From: Cenococcum geophilum 1.58
Taxonomy: Eukaryota; Ascomycota; Dothideomycetes; Gloniales; Gloniaceae
Length of the DNA: 64,000 nt
Direction: 5' to 3'
NCBI GenBank assembly: GCA_001692895.1
Contig: KV748209.1
Coordinates: 1,054,001 to 1,118,000 of the forward strand
Under the pieces are notes generated by a model. That model was not told the origin of the DNA and did no database searches. It saw nothing but the letters and a program-made list of their open reading frames with translations. Positions 19,672 through 31,643 of this stretch are shown piece after piece (within the stretch, counting starts at the first letter, position 1; every line of letters begins with the position of its first letter). The position numbers were made by a program, and so were the translations under genes.

Positions 19672-20957
19672 GCGAGGGAAGGGTAGAGGGTGAGGGATTA
19701 GGACGAGTGGTTTTTTCCATAGCCCGGGTGAGCCTCAATGGACTGGGGGCTAATGTAGAATTGGGCTTTGGGGAGGCAAATAGAAGAGCTTCAAGGACTG
19801 CGATACATGAGTTCGGAAAATGCTTGGTAGCTTTTGCCTTACTATAATAATTAAACAATTTATCTTCTCAATCACATACGGCCATAGGTAATGGCAAACA
19901 GAGGGTCCCGTCCGCTCCCCTGTACTTAAACCATTAACCGGCAGATTAGTAGTTAGGTGGGTGACCACTAGCGAATACCTGCTGCTGTATGTTTTTGACA
20001 TTTTTGCCATTTGACATAGGCGAAATTTTGCCCGTCGTGCTTGCAGATGTTTAGCACTATATACTACCTATTCCTATGTAGATGTACTAGCAGGATACAC
20101 TCTTTGAACTGGACGTAAGTAGATGCTCGTAATGCCTATCACATGGTCGGGTCCTGCCAAGGTCGCTTATATTCGCGACTGGATTTAGATTTTCCGATTG
20201 GTTGATTCTTATCGATAACCTAAGGACCAAAATTGCCGTGTCAAGGGAAGGCTTGCTCGACAGTTATGATCCCACGATCGTGGCCCGCGGACACCAAAAT
20301 ATTAACAAATGTATCCATCATAGAATATATATAGCTTCCTACCTTAATTATATACCACAATGGGTCGTAAGCCTTCAAGAAAACTAAAGATATAAAATCA
20401 CGCAATTAAAGAACATTAACTCTCTCGCGGTAAGTAGTAAATAAATAACTTCCTTAATTGAATACATTACCGAAATAGTATATAATTATATTTCTTATAA
20501 TGTAGATCTTATCCCTTCCTACACTAGTTAACGTCCACGCATATCGATAAGGGTTTGGCCAATCACAAGCTCTCGTTCAACTGAAAGCTTGGCTCTGATA
20601 CTGATGTTCATAGGCTTGGCGCCAAGCTGTGGACGCCAGCGTGGGAAGCTCACAACAATATCACGTGATGAGGCTTGGCGCTGAGTGAGGAGAAACCTCG
20701 TCTACCACCTATATAGAAGATAAGCAATAACAGAGCTTTAGCTACATGACCTGCCAATTTCAACATAGAGAGCCCGCTCTCAGCAGTTCCCTTGATCATG
20801 CGAGATTGACTAGACTTCTCATGGCGCTTGTGCATGCAACCCGATATCTCTTACACATCGGATAACAGAAACCCTGAACGATCGGTTAGAACGGTACATT
20901 ACTTAATTTCCTCTCCTTCCCCTCCTCAGACGGCCTCCCTTATCCCCAGGTCACACC
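19672..20957. other. Intergenic, partly AT-rich; upstream region of the P450
   Basis: No gene is supported. AT-rich runs at 20.28-20.52 kb resemble decayed repeat DNA. Near 20.60-20.69 kb, two GCTTGGCGC-containing strings flank a CACGTG site; the first sits in an inverted repeat (aggcttggcgccaagct). Confidence 0.45.
20661..20668. promoter_or_regulatory. Palindromic TCACGTGA (bHLH-type E-box)
   Basis: The eight-base palindrome lies about 290 bp upstream of the P450 ATG. CACGTG cores are bound by bHLH regulators in fungi. Whether this one controls the P450 is inference. Confidence 0.35.
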
Positions 20958-22795
20958 ATGACACTCAACGAATATCTGAGAAATCCATCCATGGCGCTAC
21001 CCAGCGTAGCATGCACGGTATGGGTCTTGTATATTGCTAGCCTTGCTATTTATCGACTGTACCTCAGCCCACTCGCCAAATTTCCTGGCCCAAAATTAGC
21101 CGCACTTACAAGATGGTACGAGGCATACTACGATATTGCGCTGAAGGGAAAATTCGGCTTTAATATTCAGGACATGCATAAGAAATACGGTAAGCTGAAA
21201 GTTTTATTCATTTTTTTGCCCCTCATATGTCGTGCGTGTCGGTCTGATCCGGTTTCAGGCCCTATCGTTCGAATCGCACCGGACGAGTTGCATATTCAAG
21301 ACAGCGACTTCTGGGACGAACTCTATGTAAAAAATCCACGAGCCGATAAGCCTTCCTGGTGGGCGTCGAGGTTCGGCAACGAGGGCGCGATCTTCTCGAC
21401 ATCGAACGCTACCGTCCATCGTCGCCGTAAGGGAGCGCTTAATCCAATGTACGCTCCTATATTAGCAACTAATTCTTATTGCGTCGCAGTATTGACTTAT
21501 TCTAGGTTTTCAAGACGATCAATATTGAACTTTCAGCCAGTGATTCGGGAAAAGGCCGAGCTATTATGCAAACAAATTGCAAAATACAAAGATACCGGGG
21601 CGCCTCTTGTTGTCAATGAAGCTTTCCCTGCCTTTTCTGGTGATATCATGACAGAATATGCGTTTGGCGTATGTTACAATCACGTCGAATCCCCTAATTT
21701 TTCCGAATCCCTCCATTCAGCATTCATGGCTGTTGCAGTGCTCGGCCACGCTGCAATCCAGTTTCCACTGTTACACTCTGTGAGTTTAACTCTATCCAGA
21801 TATTGAAGAGTCCCGGATGCTAAAGATCGTGCAGATTTTGAATCTTCTTCCAGACTCGCTTGCTGAAAAACTAAACCCTGCGGTACGGAGTCTGTTGCTG
21901 GTCCACCAAGTTAGACAGCCCTTCCCAAACTGCTCTCGATTTCGAACGGCTACTAACAGTATTTGATAAAGGATATCGCAAAGAGGATTAAATCTATCAT
22001 TAATAAGGAAGAACAACTCGATAAAACTTCTTTCCATCGCACCGTCTTTGATGAAGTGCTCGATAGCGACCTTCCACCTGAATACAAAACAGCCAAATTT
22101 CTCGCGGACGAAGCGCAGTCATTGATTGGAGCCGGGACCGAAACAGTTTCTTGGGCGCTCTGCACAGGGACCTTCCATATCATCAACACCCCACGGATAT
22201 ATAAGAAGCTGCGTGATGAGCTTTTCGAAGCAATTCCCGATGCTTCACGGCAGTTGGATTGCGTGCAGCTCGAGAAACTCCCATACCTTAGAGCATGCAT
22301 CCATGAGTCTGCCAGGCTCTCATATGGGGTTTGTACACGGAGTCCAAGAGTTCCTGATAAACCCCTTGTGTATAAGGATTGGGTTATCCCGGCTCGCACA
22401 ACAGTATCTATGACGGTTACTGGTATCCACCATGACGAGAACATCTTTCCTGATTCGCACTCCTTCGTTCCTGAAAGATGGCTTGGTAACCCCAAAGCAC
22501 CAAGCGGATTTCCTTTGGATCATTATTTTGTATCTTTTGGGAAAGGGCCAAGATCCTGTCTCGGGGTAAAGTACGTGTTTCTTTTGACAATTCCGAGCGA
22601 CAATTGTGCTGATATTTAATTAGCCTCGCTTACGTGGAGATGTTCTTGGCCTTTGCGATGATATTCCGACGGTTTGGATTGGAATTGTACGAGACCGATA
22701 TTTCTGATGTGGAGTTGAAACATGATCTCTTCATACCGTTTGCGAAACTAGACTCCAAAGGCGTAAGAGTGAGAGTTAAGGAGATTTACACGTAA
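20958..22795 (+). CDS. Cytochrome P450 monooxygenase, complete, 6 exons
   Basis: Exons 20958-21189, 21259-21448, 21506-21779, 21835-21909, 21972-22570 and 22624-22795 encode 513 aa. All introns have GT..AG ends and preserve frame. An N-terminal hydrophobic anchor (~residues 15-35) precedes the FPGPKLAALTRWYEAYYD hinge, so the protein should sit on the ER with heme in the cytosol. Diagnostic motifs are all present: AGTET in the I-helix (311-315), ESAR (ExxR, 369-372), PERW (424-427) and the heme loop FGKGPRSCLG with Cys453 (446-455). Sequence style around the hinge and the loop resembles fungal secondary-metabolism P450s such as the trichodiene-oxygenase-like group; the substrate cannot be read from sequence. 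It is the last intact gene before the repeat block, ~180 bp from an LTR. No partner biosynthetic gene is visible. Confidence 0.9.
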
Positions 22796-22978
22796 AGTAC
22801 CAACGAGGAGTAGGTTGGAACGAGAATTGATGTATGAGAATTAGCATGGGCCGAACAATAACATAACCCGGTAAAATAGGGACTATATTAATAAACTACA
22901 TACTACTTTAACTGAATTTAGCCTTCCTTATCCCTTAACCCGCCGAAATTCATCCACTCGGTATCGATAAGAACCAAC

Positions 22979-23929
22979 TGTTGAGCGGACGATCAGGAAT
23001 GAGAACTCTGTTTATTAAAGAGGGCTCTAGAAGCTCTCTTATATACATCAGGTAGGTCCAAATACAATAACGACGACGTCGTCATTTAGTAGGTCATAGT
23101 TAATAGAAACAGGTAATGAGACGTTCAATGAGACATACGAGCTCAAGATACGAGACAACTGAGACATAGTTCGTATAGACGATCTAGGTCGTCAGACAGT
23201 ATTACGATGGTAGTAAGGAACTCCAATTCAGGCCGACACACCCCCCCAGCTGCATAGAGCCTTCTGGGCTGCTGTAGAAATACTAAAAAGTTACGACAGC
23301 AATTTGGTGTAAGTCAAAGGAAATCCTCCATATATTTACCTTACCCAAATATCATCTAAATTAAATTAAATTAGATCCTTAATATTAATAAGGTTTAATT
23401 GCTAAACAAATGTCTTATGCTTTTAATAAGGTAGAGCCTTTATTATGCCGTCTACTATTATATCCGTAGTAGGCACCCATTTAATATTAATGCTTCCTTT
23501 ATAAACTTCCTAGCGGAGCTAGTGGTAATAGATATTAACGTGTTAAAGCTTAGTGTTAAGCTCCGCGTTACTTTTAGTAAGCAGTTAAATTATCTATATA
23601 TTATCGCAGTATATTACCTGCTTCTTATTAGTGTTAAATCCAACTTCTTTAAAGAATTACTGCCACCAAATTAACTCGGTAGCCGCATGTAATAGGGCTA
23701 AAAGCTCTGCTTTAGTGCTTAATTTTATTACTAATCTTTACTTAGTTAATTGCTAGTTAATTAGTCCTCCAAATAAGGTAAATAGATAGCCTTCTGTACT
23801 TTTCCTACTAACTAGATTATCTCTAAATAACGTGTTACTTACCCTTATAAAGATCCGGTTCATTATATTCTTCTTTAAGTACTTAATTATAAAAGTCTTA
23901 GTTTAATTAAGGTAGGCAATATAAGGGCG
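22979..23929 (-). mobile_element. Ty1/Copia retrotransposon fragment (3' end), fossil
   Basis: Minus-oriented. A probable 3' LTR lies at 22979-23238 (about 260 bp; ends TGTTGAGC and GGCCGACA on the plus strand) next to a polypurine tract (read as a run of Cs). To its right, minus-strand translation still shows the Copia RNase H region (AELLAL, a WVPT stretch, KALP). The 5' part is missing, cut off at the next element. Heavily decayed with many breaks; likely old and RIP-affected. Confidence 0.7.
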
Positions 23930-25649
23930 TGGAGAGACTTCGGGGAAGATTTAAAGGAATGATATAAATTCTATCTAAATCTAAGGGTATATAGCTCTTG
24001 CTAAGAATAAGACGTTGCGTAAAGAAGAGAAAGGAATAACAAGAGAATTATATAATTAAATAGTTAGGGGCTTAGTGGTTAATGCGTGCGTATATACGTA
24101 TGCGGTCTTTAATGGACTTTAATAAAATTTAATTAATCTGGTAGAATTCGGTTAAAGCGTTAGAATTTATCTATTAAGTATTTTACCGAGATATTCCTAC
24201 TATAACTGGGCTAGTCCTGTTATAGTACCCCCCCTTTTAGCCAAAGGTCTAAATAATTTAATTTTAGTTAAGACTTATAACTTATCGCGTGTCGTGTTTT
24301 CGCGTTAGGTAGTAGTGTAGGGTTTTATTAGTTCTAATCGTTAAATAGGCCAATTAGGATTTTCCATCCCTAGGATAGAAAATTACTATTAGCTTAGTTA
24401 AGGCGGTAAGCAGAGCTAATATCTTTATAGTGGGTCTTAGTAAGGCAGATCTAACTAATTAAATAACTTTAACTATTAGTTAAAGTTCTTTAACATCTTA
24501 TATATTACATAATTATATTATAAATATTATAACATATTTTAAGTTCTTTTTAATTTTAAGCTTCCTGCTATTATATTTTATGTATTTATATTAAGTAGCA
24601 GTTATTTACCTTTATATTATATCTATTTAGCTAAAGTAGGCCGTAAAGGATAGTCTTTATAGAATTCTTTTACTAAGAATAGCGCGTTAGCCTTAATCTG
24701 GTTATAGGTTTCCTAGGTTTATATTTTATATCCTTTCTACTTAATAAGAAGTTTAAATTATTTAGATTATATTTTCTATTATATATTATTAATTAAGTTA
24801 ATAAAGTAAAAACCGTTACCGTTATTAATAATTATAGGAGGTAATAGTGGTACTTTATAAGTTATAGGTTTACCTTTTAAAGGTTATAGTAAGTTTACGT
24901 AAAACGTTAAATGTATTTTTATCTTAGTTAGTAGTTTAAGCTTATAAGCGTATAGGCTTAATTTCTTCTTAATTTGGTATAGGCCTATAAACTTCTAGTC
25001 TAGTTTCTTTAAGGGTTATTAAGTCTTTAGGTTTTATATATTTAGGTAAACTATATTACCTTTTTTAAAGTCCTATACGGGAGCTATCCTTTATTTATAT
25101 GCTATTTCTATACCGTTTAAGCGTACGCTAATTTACTTTATAATAGTTCTGTTAACTACTTAATTTAATTAGCGAAGTTATACGCGTTAATTAGTTAAAT
25201 TCTCTTAATTATAGGTCCTATTATATTAATTTTAGGTTATAGTTTAAATCTAAGTTAAGGGTCTTGTCCGTAGGTTACGTAGAATAGCATTACGCCTATT
25301 AATTTATTTCTTATATTATTTATAGTAAACTTAATTAAAGGTAGCTACTTTTCCTAGTTGTTTTATAGGTAAGAGTAGTATATTTATAGGTATTATTTTA
25401 TAATTACGTTTATAATTTTAGTCTAACCGTTTATCTCTAAATAAAATGTAGTTAAGAGTTATATTTATATACTTAGTTATTTATATAGGGCTTACTAGAA
25501 GTCTAAAATAAACTAGCTTTTATAGTCGGATATTATTAAATTAGGAAGTCCGTGTAGCTTAAAGACGTACTTAATAAAACATTTAGCTACTAATATTATA
25601 TTAATTAAGTCTATAGGAATTATATATTGTATTTTTATAAGATAGTTAA

Positions 25650-25815
25650 TGTTAGTCACATAGGGTGACTCACCAATAACGACTACTCGAGTAGGTTATA
25701 GTAATGTTGGTTAATAAAGCTTATTAATTGGAATAAGGAAGGGCGAGGAGCTTAAGACTCCTTGCCACGCTAGTGCCGCGGCGTCACGTAACGACCGCTA
25801 GCCTCATTCCCGACA
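25650..25815 (-). repeat. LTR of the nested Copia element (left)
   Basis: 166 bp; pairs with 31478-31643. Differences between the two are few and mostly C/T and G/A. Confidence 0.85.
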
Positions 25816-28800
25816 CTAGTAACTCTTCTTTTATAGTTGCCATCTATATATAAATACTGCTTAACTAGCGTAACAAATATTAATCCTCCTTACTTACTAT
25901 TGCCATTATAATATAAGTCTCGCTATTCTAAAATTTGCCTCTTAGCACGTAGTGCTTTCTTACTTAAAGTTATAGGTAGACGTTATATTAGGGCCGCTAA
26001 GGCGCTAGTTATAAGCGAGCCAATAGCAATTTTCTATGCCGGGTATAGAAAATCCTAATTAGCTGGTTGGAATTAGGGTCCATAGATTATTATACTCCTA
26101 CTCCCTTTTAACTTAACCTTTAACTTATATATATAAAGTATTTATATTAACAAACGTTTCTAAAGCCTTATTTAGGTTTACCTTTATTATTATATCTACT
26201 AGATTATCTTAACCGTTAATCTATTAAACCTTAAAGAGTTTTTACTATTTATAGGATTAATAAAGTGCTATAATATTAATTATAAGGCGCTTCTTCTTTA
26301 TAGTACTAAGCTTAACTAAATACTTATAGAGGAAGTATAAGTTAGTATATACAATTATAGGGATAATGGGAAGTTTAAGTTAATCTATAATTATCTTTAG
26401 GGTAGTTCTAATTGCAATTGCTATATTAACTCCGCTAACTATTCTATATATCTCTAACGCTAAAACGCTTTAAGTAATGTACTTACTCTTAGTTAAGCTC
26501 TAATAGATAAAATTACTGTGGATTATAAAGTTATTCTCCCTAGTAGATTTATTCGCGATAATAATCTTATATCCTAGCTAGGAGCTAAAATCTTTATTAT
26601 TTATAAACGATCTATTAACAAATATAAAGAGCTTAGCGGTAGGAAGATTAATAGGCATATAGAGTAGTCCCTAATTAAGATGGTTTATTTACTAGGAGAA
26701 ACGCTTATTTAGGGCAAGGATATTATCCTTAGTTAGTTCCTAGTATTAGGCGGTAATAGAGAGATTAAATAAAGCCTTAGGTTAATAGATAAAAGCAACA
26801 TAAGCTCTATAAGCGCATTACTCCATATATCCTTATTTTAGAAAGTTAACGTTAATAACGTTAATCTTCTTACCTTAACCCTTCTAGCGTAAAGTAATAG
26901 AATCCTTATTTAGGGAGAGGATACATCTATTAAAAAGTAATAGTATTATTAAATTAAGCTTTTCCTTTAGCTTTGCTATAAGATTTGCCTTTACTAGCTT
27001 ATCTTCCTTAAGAGCTAAAAATTGGTCGTCTCTTAAGATAATTATATCGTTAGTTTATATACCAACAATTCTAAATAAAGTTCCCGTAGTTATAATAAGG
27101 AAGCATAGATTAAATATAGAAGTAGTTATTAAAAGCTTCTCTTTATAGTGCTTGCTATAGGTAGCCTACTAATAGGTTCCTACCTCTGCAATGCTATATA
27201 ATAGCTTAAGCATAACCATAATTATATCCTCAGGATATTAGTGACGAATTTACTCTAGAAGGTATACTAATATTAAGCGCTAAAGGTGCGTCTCTAATTG
27301 GGTATAGGCCTAAATAATATCTCGCAAATAGACCGCCATTTTATTCTTTATTAAGGAGGGAGCTAGCGCAATAATAACTTGCTAACTAGCTCGTTAAATT
27401 ATAGAAGATTGCGTAAGAATTATCTCCTTACTATTATTGTTATAACCCTAAATAATAAGCCTTAATTTCTTAAATAGGACGTTAGTAGCTTTACCTTTAA
27501 TCTTATTAACCATTCTTAACTTAAAGATGCGAACTTTATTGAACTTAACAGGGTTATACTTCTTAAATTTAAAGACTCTTCTTATAATAAGGCCATCGAT
27601 CTCCTACTTATTAGATATTTAAAAAGGAGCTTCTAAAGTTATAATACGACCTTTCTTTTAGAGCTGTTTTATAAGTTTAAAGTTAGCCTTCTCCTTGGCT
27701 GTTATAAAGGCCATTAATAGCTTAACTCTATTCTTAATAGCGGCAACAAATTACTCTTCGAAATTAATAAGATATTAGCAATTTTATAATCCCTTTAGGC
27801 AACCTCTACCGCGTTATAGTTGCGGCGTATCTACTACAATTATATTAGAATCGTGGTTGCCTTCTAAAGCACGTTAATTATAGCTTTTCTCTAAGGCATT
27901 TTTTATAGTATCCTGCGAAGGCTTAAAACTGCTATCCTTATAGTACGGCTTAATAACAATTAAATAAAATTAAGTGGGTCCGTAAGGCATCTAAATAGTA
28001 TAAGTCTAACTATTAATTATAATAAGTTAATATAGGCCTAACTATCCTCCTTCTTTACGCTATACGCGTACCTTAGACTAGAGTAGCAGATTAAGCATAG
28101 TTAAGGTATTTAAACTATTTCTTATTCCTAGTATATTATTAACCTAGCGTATAGCGTAGAGACGTTATACCTCCTTTATTGCCTTGTGAATAGCCTTAGC
28201 TTATTATATAATGGAGGGGGATAGTACAGAATTGTTAGTTATTTAAGGGTAGGTGCTAAAGACTAGTAATATAGGTATAAGTTTATCCGGGCTAGCGGAA
28301 TTATTAACGGCTTTAATAGCCATTTATAAGGTAAGTTTTTTACTAGCGTCCTCTAGTTCTAAAGAGATAATCTTATATACGCGGCGTAATGGCGCGTAAT
28401 ATTACTCTACTTTTTTAATACTATTATATACCTTAATAGGGACTTCCTTAACCTTAATTGCCATTACTTTTATTTATTATCGAAACTCTATAGATAAGAA
28501 GTTCTTTCCTATATTATAGACGATTTAATTAGGGGGTCCTAGATAGACATTAATCCAATATAATTAAAGGGTATTCTATGCGTTCCTAGCTAATATATCT
28601 TTTAAGAATTGTATAGCTTAGAAGGAGGTTAAAAAGTTAATAACTTGGAGTACTAGCTTACCGCTAAGATATATAACGTTAACGATGATATAGAAGTTAA
28701 AGTCGTAGTTATCTTTAAGGGTAAACTTAAATCGGCTAGGGGACTTCTAGTTTATTTAGTAGTAATAGTAGTACTTTATAAGATGCTTAATTGCCTTAAC

Positions 28801-31477
28801 CTTAACTTTATAACCTACTTGCTAAAGAACCCTAAGTAATTAGTAAATGGATAGGTGGCTAAAATAACGGTATAGTTAACGTAACTTTAACTCTATTAAA
28901 TAGCTTTAAGTAATACTCTTTTCTAGTTAATAAAGGAGCAACTAGGGGTGACCCTATTTGCGTATAATAGGCACCTCATCGTCTCTCTAAACGAGTATAT
29001 TCTTAAGGTTATTAAGCTTAACGCCTAATTTATCTATATCTTTAATATAAAATAGAAATAGGGTATTTGTGGGAATAATATAGAAAGTAATATGCCCTAA
29101 GGGGGTTTAGACCCTAATTATGCTAAGAGAGATTATAGTGCCCTTACTAAAACAAATCGTGTATTGGCCTACTATTAAATAGTTAATCTAGACAGAGCTA
29201 TTAAGCTACTAAAGGGCTTAAACTTAAGGTTCTCCTATTATAGATATACCTGCGGCTTTAGTATCTGGTATAATACTATAGAAGACATTCGCTAAGTATC
29301 TATCATTAAAGGAGAATGTAGAACTCTCCCTTAGCTTATTAAAGATATTTAACTTCGTGATAAAATAGAGCGTAGATTGGTTATTAAGAATAGTAATAGT
29401 TTATATACTATTTACCTTACTATACTTAGTAAAGTATTGGTTAGGAGAGTAGTCCTTAATTTCTATATCTATAAGGAGCTGTTTGGCCTTATTAACCTTA
29501 CCCTTAAAATCTTTTATGCATTTATATTAAACCAGAAAGCTTTAAAAAAGCTTTAAAAGTAGGCCGCAATAACCTTATAATTTTTAATATTTCTTATACT
29601 CTAGCGAAACTTATTATATGCCTCCTTTTATTTATTAAGAGAATGCCTAATTAACTAGTAATTCGGTTTCTTATAAACGTAGTACTTTTTCTAGTAATTA
29701 TTTTAAAATAAACCTCTATAAGGGCCTCTACCTTTACCTTATATTATTAATTATACCCTTTACCGTATTATCTACCCCGGCTACTATATGTTTAATTAGT
29801 CTAGTTATAATCATATTAGTTAGGCGGGTTAATTAAAGTAGGTTAGAGTTAGGCGTCAAATTACTATACTTCTTAAGAGCGTAAAGTAGTGCTAATAAAA
29901 GATCTTAATTAAGTATATACTCCTTTATAAGTATTTATAGGATTAAAGAGAATAAGGTTATATTCTTTAACACCTCAGTATACGCTAATAACTTAATTAT
30001 ATAGACTAAAGTCCTCTTAATATAATTCGGATAAACCACGCTAAATTATCTAAAGTTAATTAAAGAGCTTTTAAAGATAATTAAGCCAAAGGACACCTAG
30101 GTTTGTAGCAATAATTCTTAAAAAGGTAGTCTCTCTCCATTCTAATATATACTACTACTTATTCTCTTCTATTTTAAAGTAGCATCTTAACTTATATATT
30201 ATGCGGTTAAAATTATATCCTTTTCCTGCCAAATAATTATAATAGAAGGTATTAGCTTGGCCCTTAAGCATAACGGAATAGGCGTTATAGTATTAATTAG
30301 ACTCTATTCCTACCTTTTAGTAATAGTTATAGAAGATATATAGTTTTAAATTAAGAATATCGTATAATTCCCCGCTAAACTTCTTCTTTTAATCTAAATA
30401 GAGTTTTGTAAGCTCTATAAGTAATTTTAAACTACCTTTAATTTAAGATTAAGATAGAGGAGGTAGGAGTTACATTGCAGGCTACAGTGGGGACATAGGT
30501 CTAGTCGGTGGAGTCTAAAGGTCGTTAAATTGCGAAGCAATGGGATCCTATGCCTGCTCTCGTTAGGGTATAGTATCTAATATTAAGGCTACGGGTTAAA
30601 TTGGATACGGAGGAGTTAAAGGCAGAGGTAGGTTCATTTCTAGAGGTATATTGCCTAGATTCTATCGTAAATTAAGCTTCCTTATAGTGTGTAGTTGGTG
30701 CTTAATCTCTTATAGAGTCCATTCGTGTTCTTCTTTTACGTTAATAACCTACTCCTAAATATTATCTCTAATAGTACCCCTGTCTATAGGTATAAACACT
30801 CTATACTCCCGTAAGAAGTTACGGAAGTTTTATATAATATTCTTCTTTATAGAAGTTTATATTTCCTTTATCCATCTAATAAAGTCCTCCTTTATACAAT
30901 ACTATAGCATAGTATCGTTGTATTCGCTATCTTTATAGTATACCATCCAGTATAATAAGAATCCGTTTAGGTCCTATTACTTAGCGGTTACAGGGCTAAT
31001 ATCTCTATTCTATATCTTTGGGTTAATATCGTTCTTATACTTCTTTAGGTAAGTTAACGCTATAGTAGGTATAGAATTGACGGGGTGTCGTACGTTAAAG
31101 GTAAGTAGGATTTTCAGTTTCGTAGGATCTCGTAGGTTTGCTATCAAAAGGTAGGCAATTTAAGATGTTGTTTAACGCGTTTTGGACGTCATTTAACGCG
31201 TTTTAGACGTTAACTTAGGACCCTAGGTTTAGTAACACTTCTAACCTAAAGTATAACCAAATCTTTGTAAACGCGATTGTTCTGCGTAATAAACGCAACT
31301 TAGTATCTCCTAGTACTTAGTAACACTTCTATTACTAGTTTTCCGCAAGTCTAAGGTAGTATAGTGTTACTAGGATCCATTCCATATAAGCGCATATAGC
31401 ACCCCTATATAAGACTATCTCTTCTATTTAAAAACCTAGCTGCTCTATGGTTGACTGTATATTTAACTACTAATCAG

Positions 31478-31643
31478 TATTAGTTATATAGGGTGACTTA
31501 CTAATAACGACTACTCGAGTAGGTTACAGTGATGTTGGTTAATAAAGCTTATTAATTGGAATAAGGAAGGGCGAGGAGCTTAAGACTCCTCGCCACGCTA
31601 GTGCCGCGGCGTCACGTAACGACCGCTAGCCTTATTCCCGACA
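31478..31643 (-). repeat. LTR of the nested Copia element (right)
   Basis: 166 bp; pairs with 25650-25815. Target repeat GTTAA follows directly. Confidence 0.85.

Larger units (their letters stand above)
25650..31643 (-). mobile_element. Ty1/Copia LTR retrotransposon, nested in Gypsy A, fossil
   Basis: A 5,994-bp element with two 166-bp LTRs beginning TGTTAGTCAC-like and ending CCCGACA, flanked by a 5-bp target duplication GTTAA (25645-25649 and 31644-31648). Orientation is taken as minus: a purine-rich tract lies inside the left LTR when read on the minus strand, and a Copia-type gag knuckle (KKPN..., R-HS-N) is recognisable at about 29.6-29.7 kb. About 30.5-31.4 kb holds a less decayed leader with short repeated strings (aacgcgtttt, agtaacacttct). 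The body has many breaks. Young enough to retain both LTRs and its target site. Confidence 0.8.

Noticed and set aside
20958-22795. A secondary-metabolite gene cluster around the P450
   Set aside because: No synthase, transporter or regulator is next to it: upstream is a long gene-free stretch and downstream is repeat DNA.
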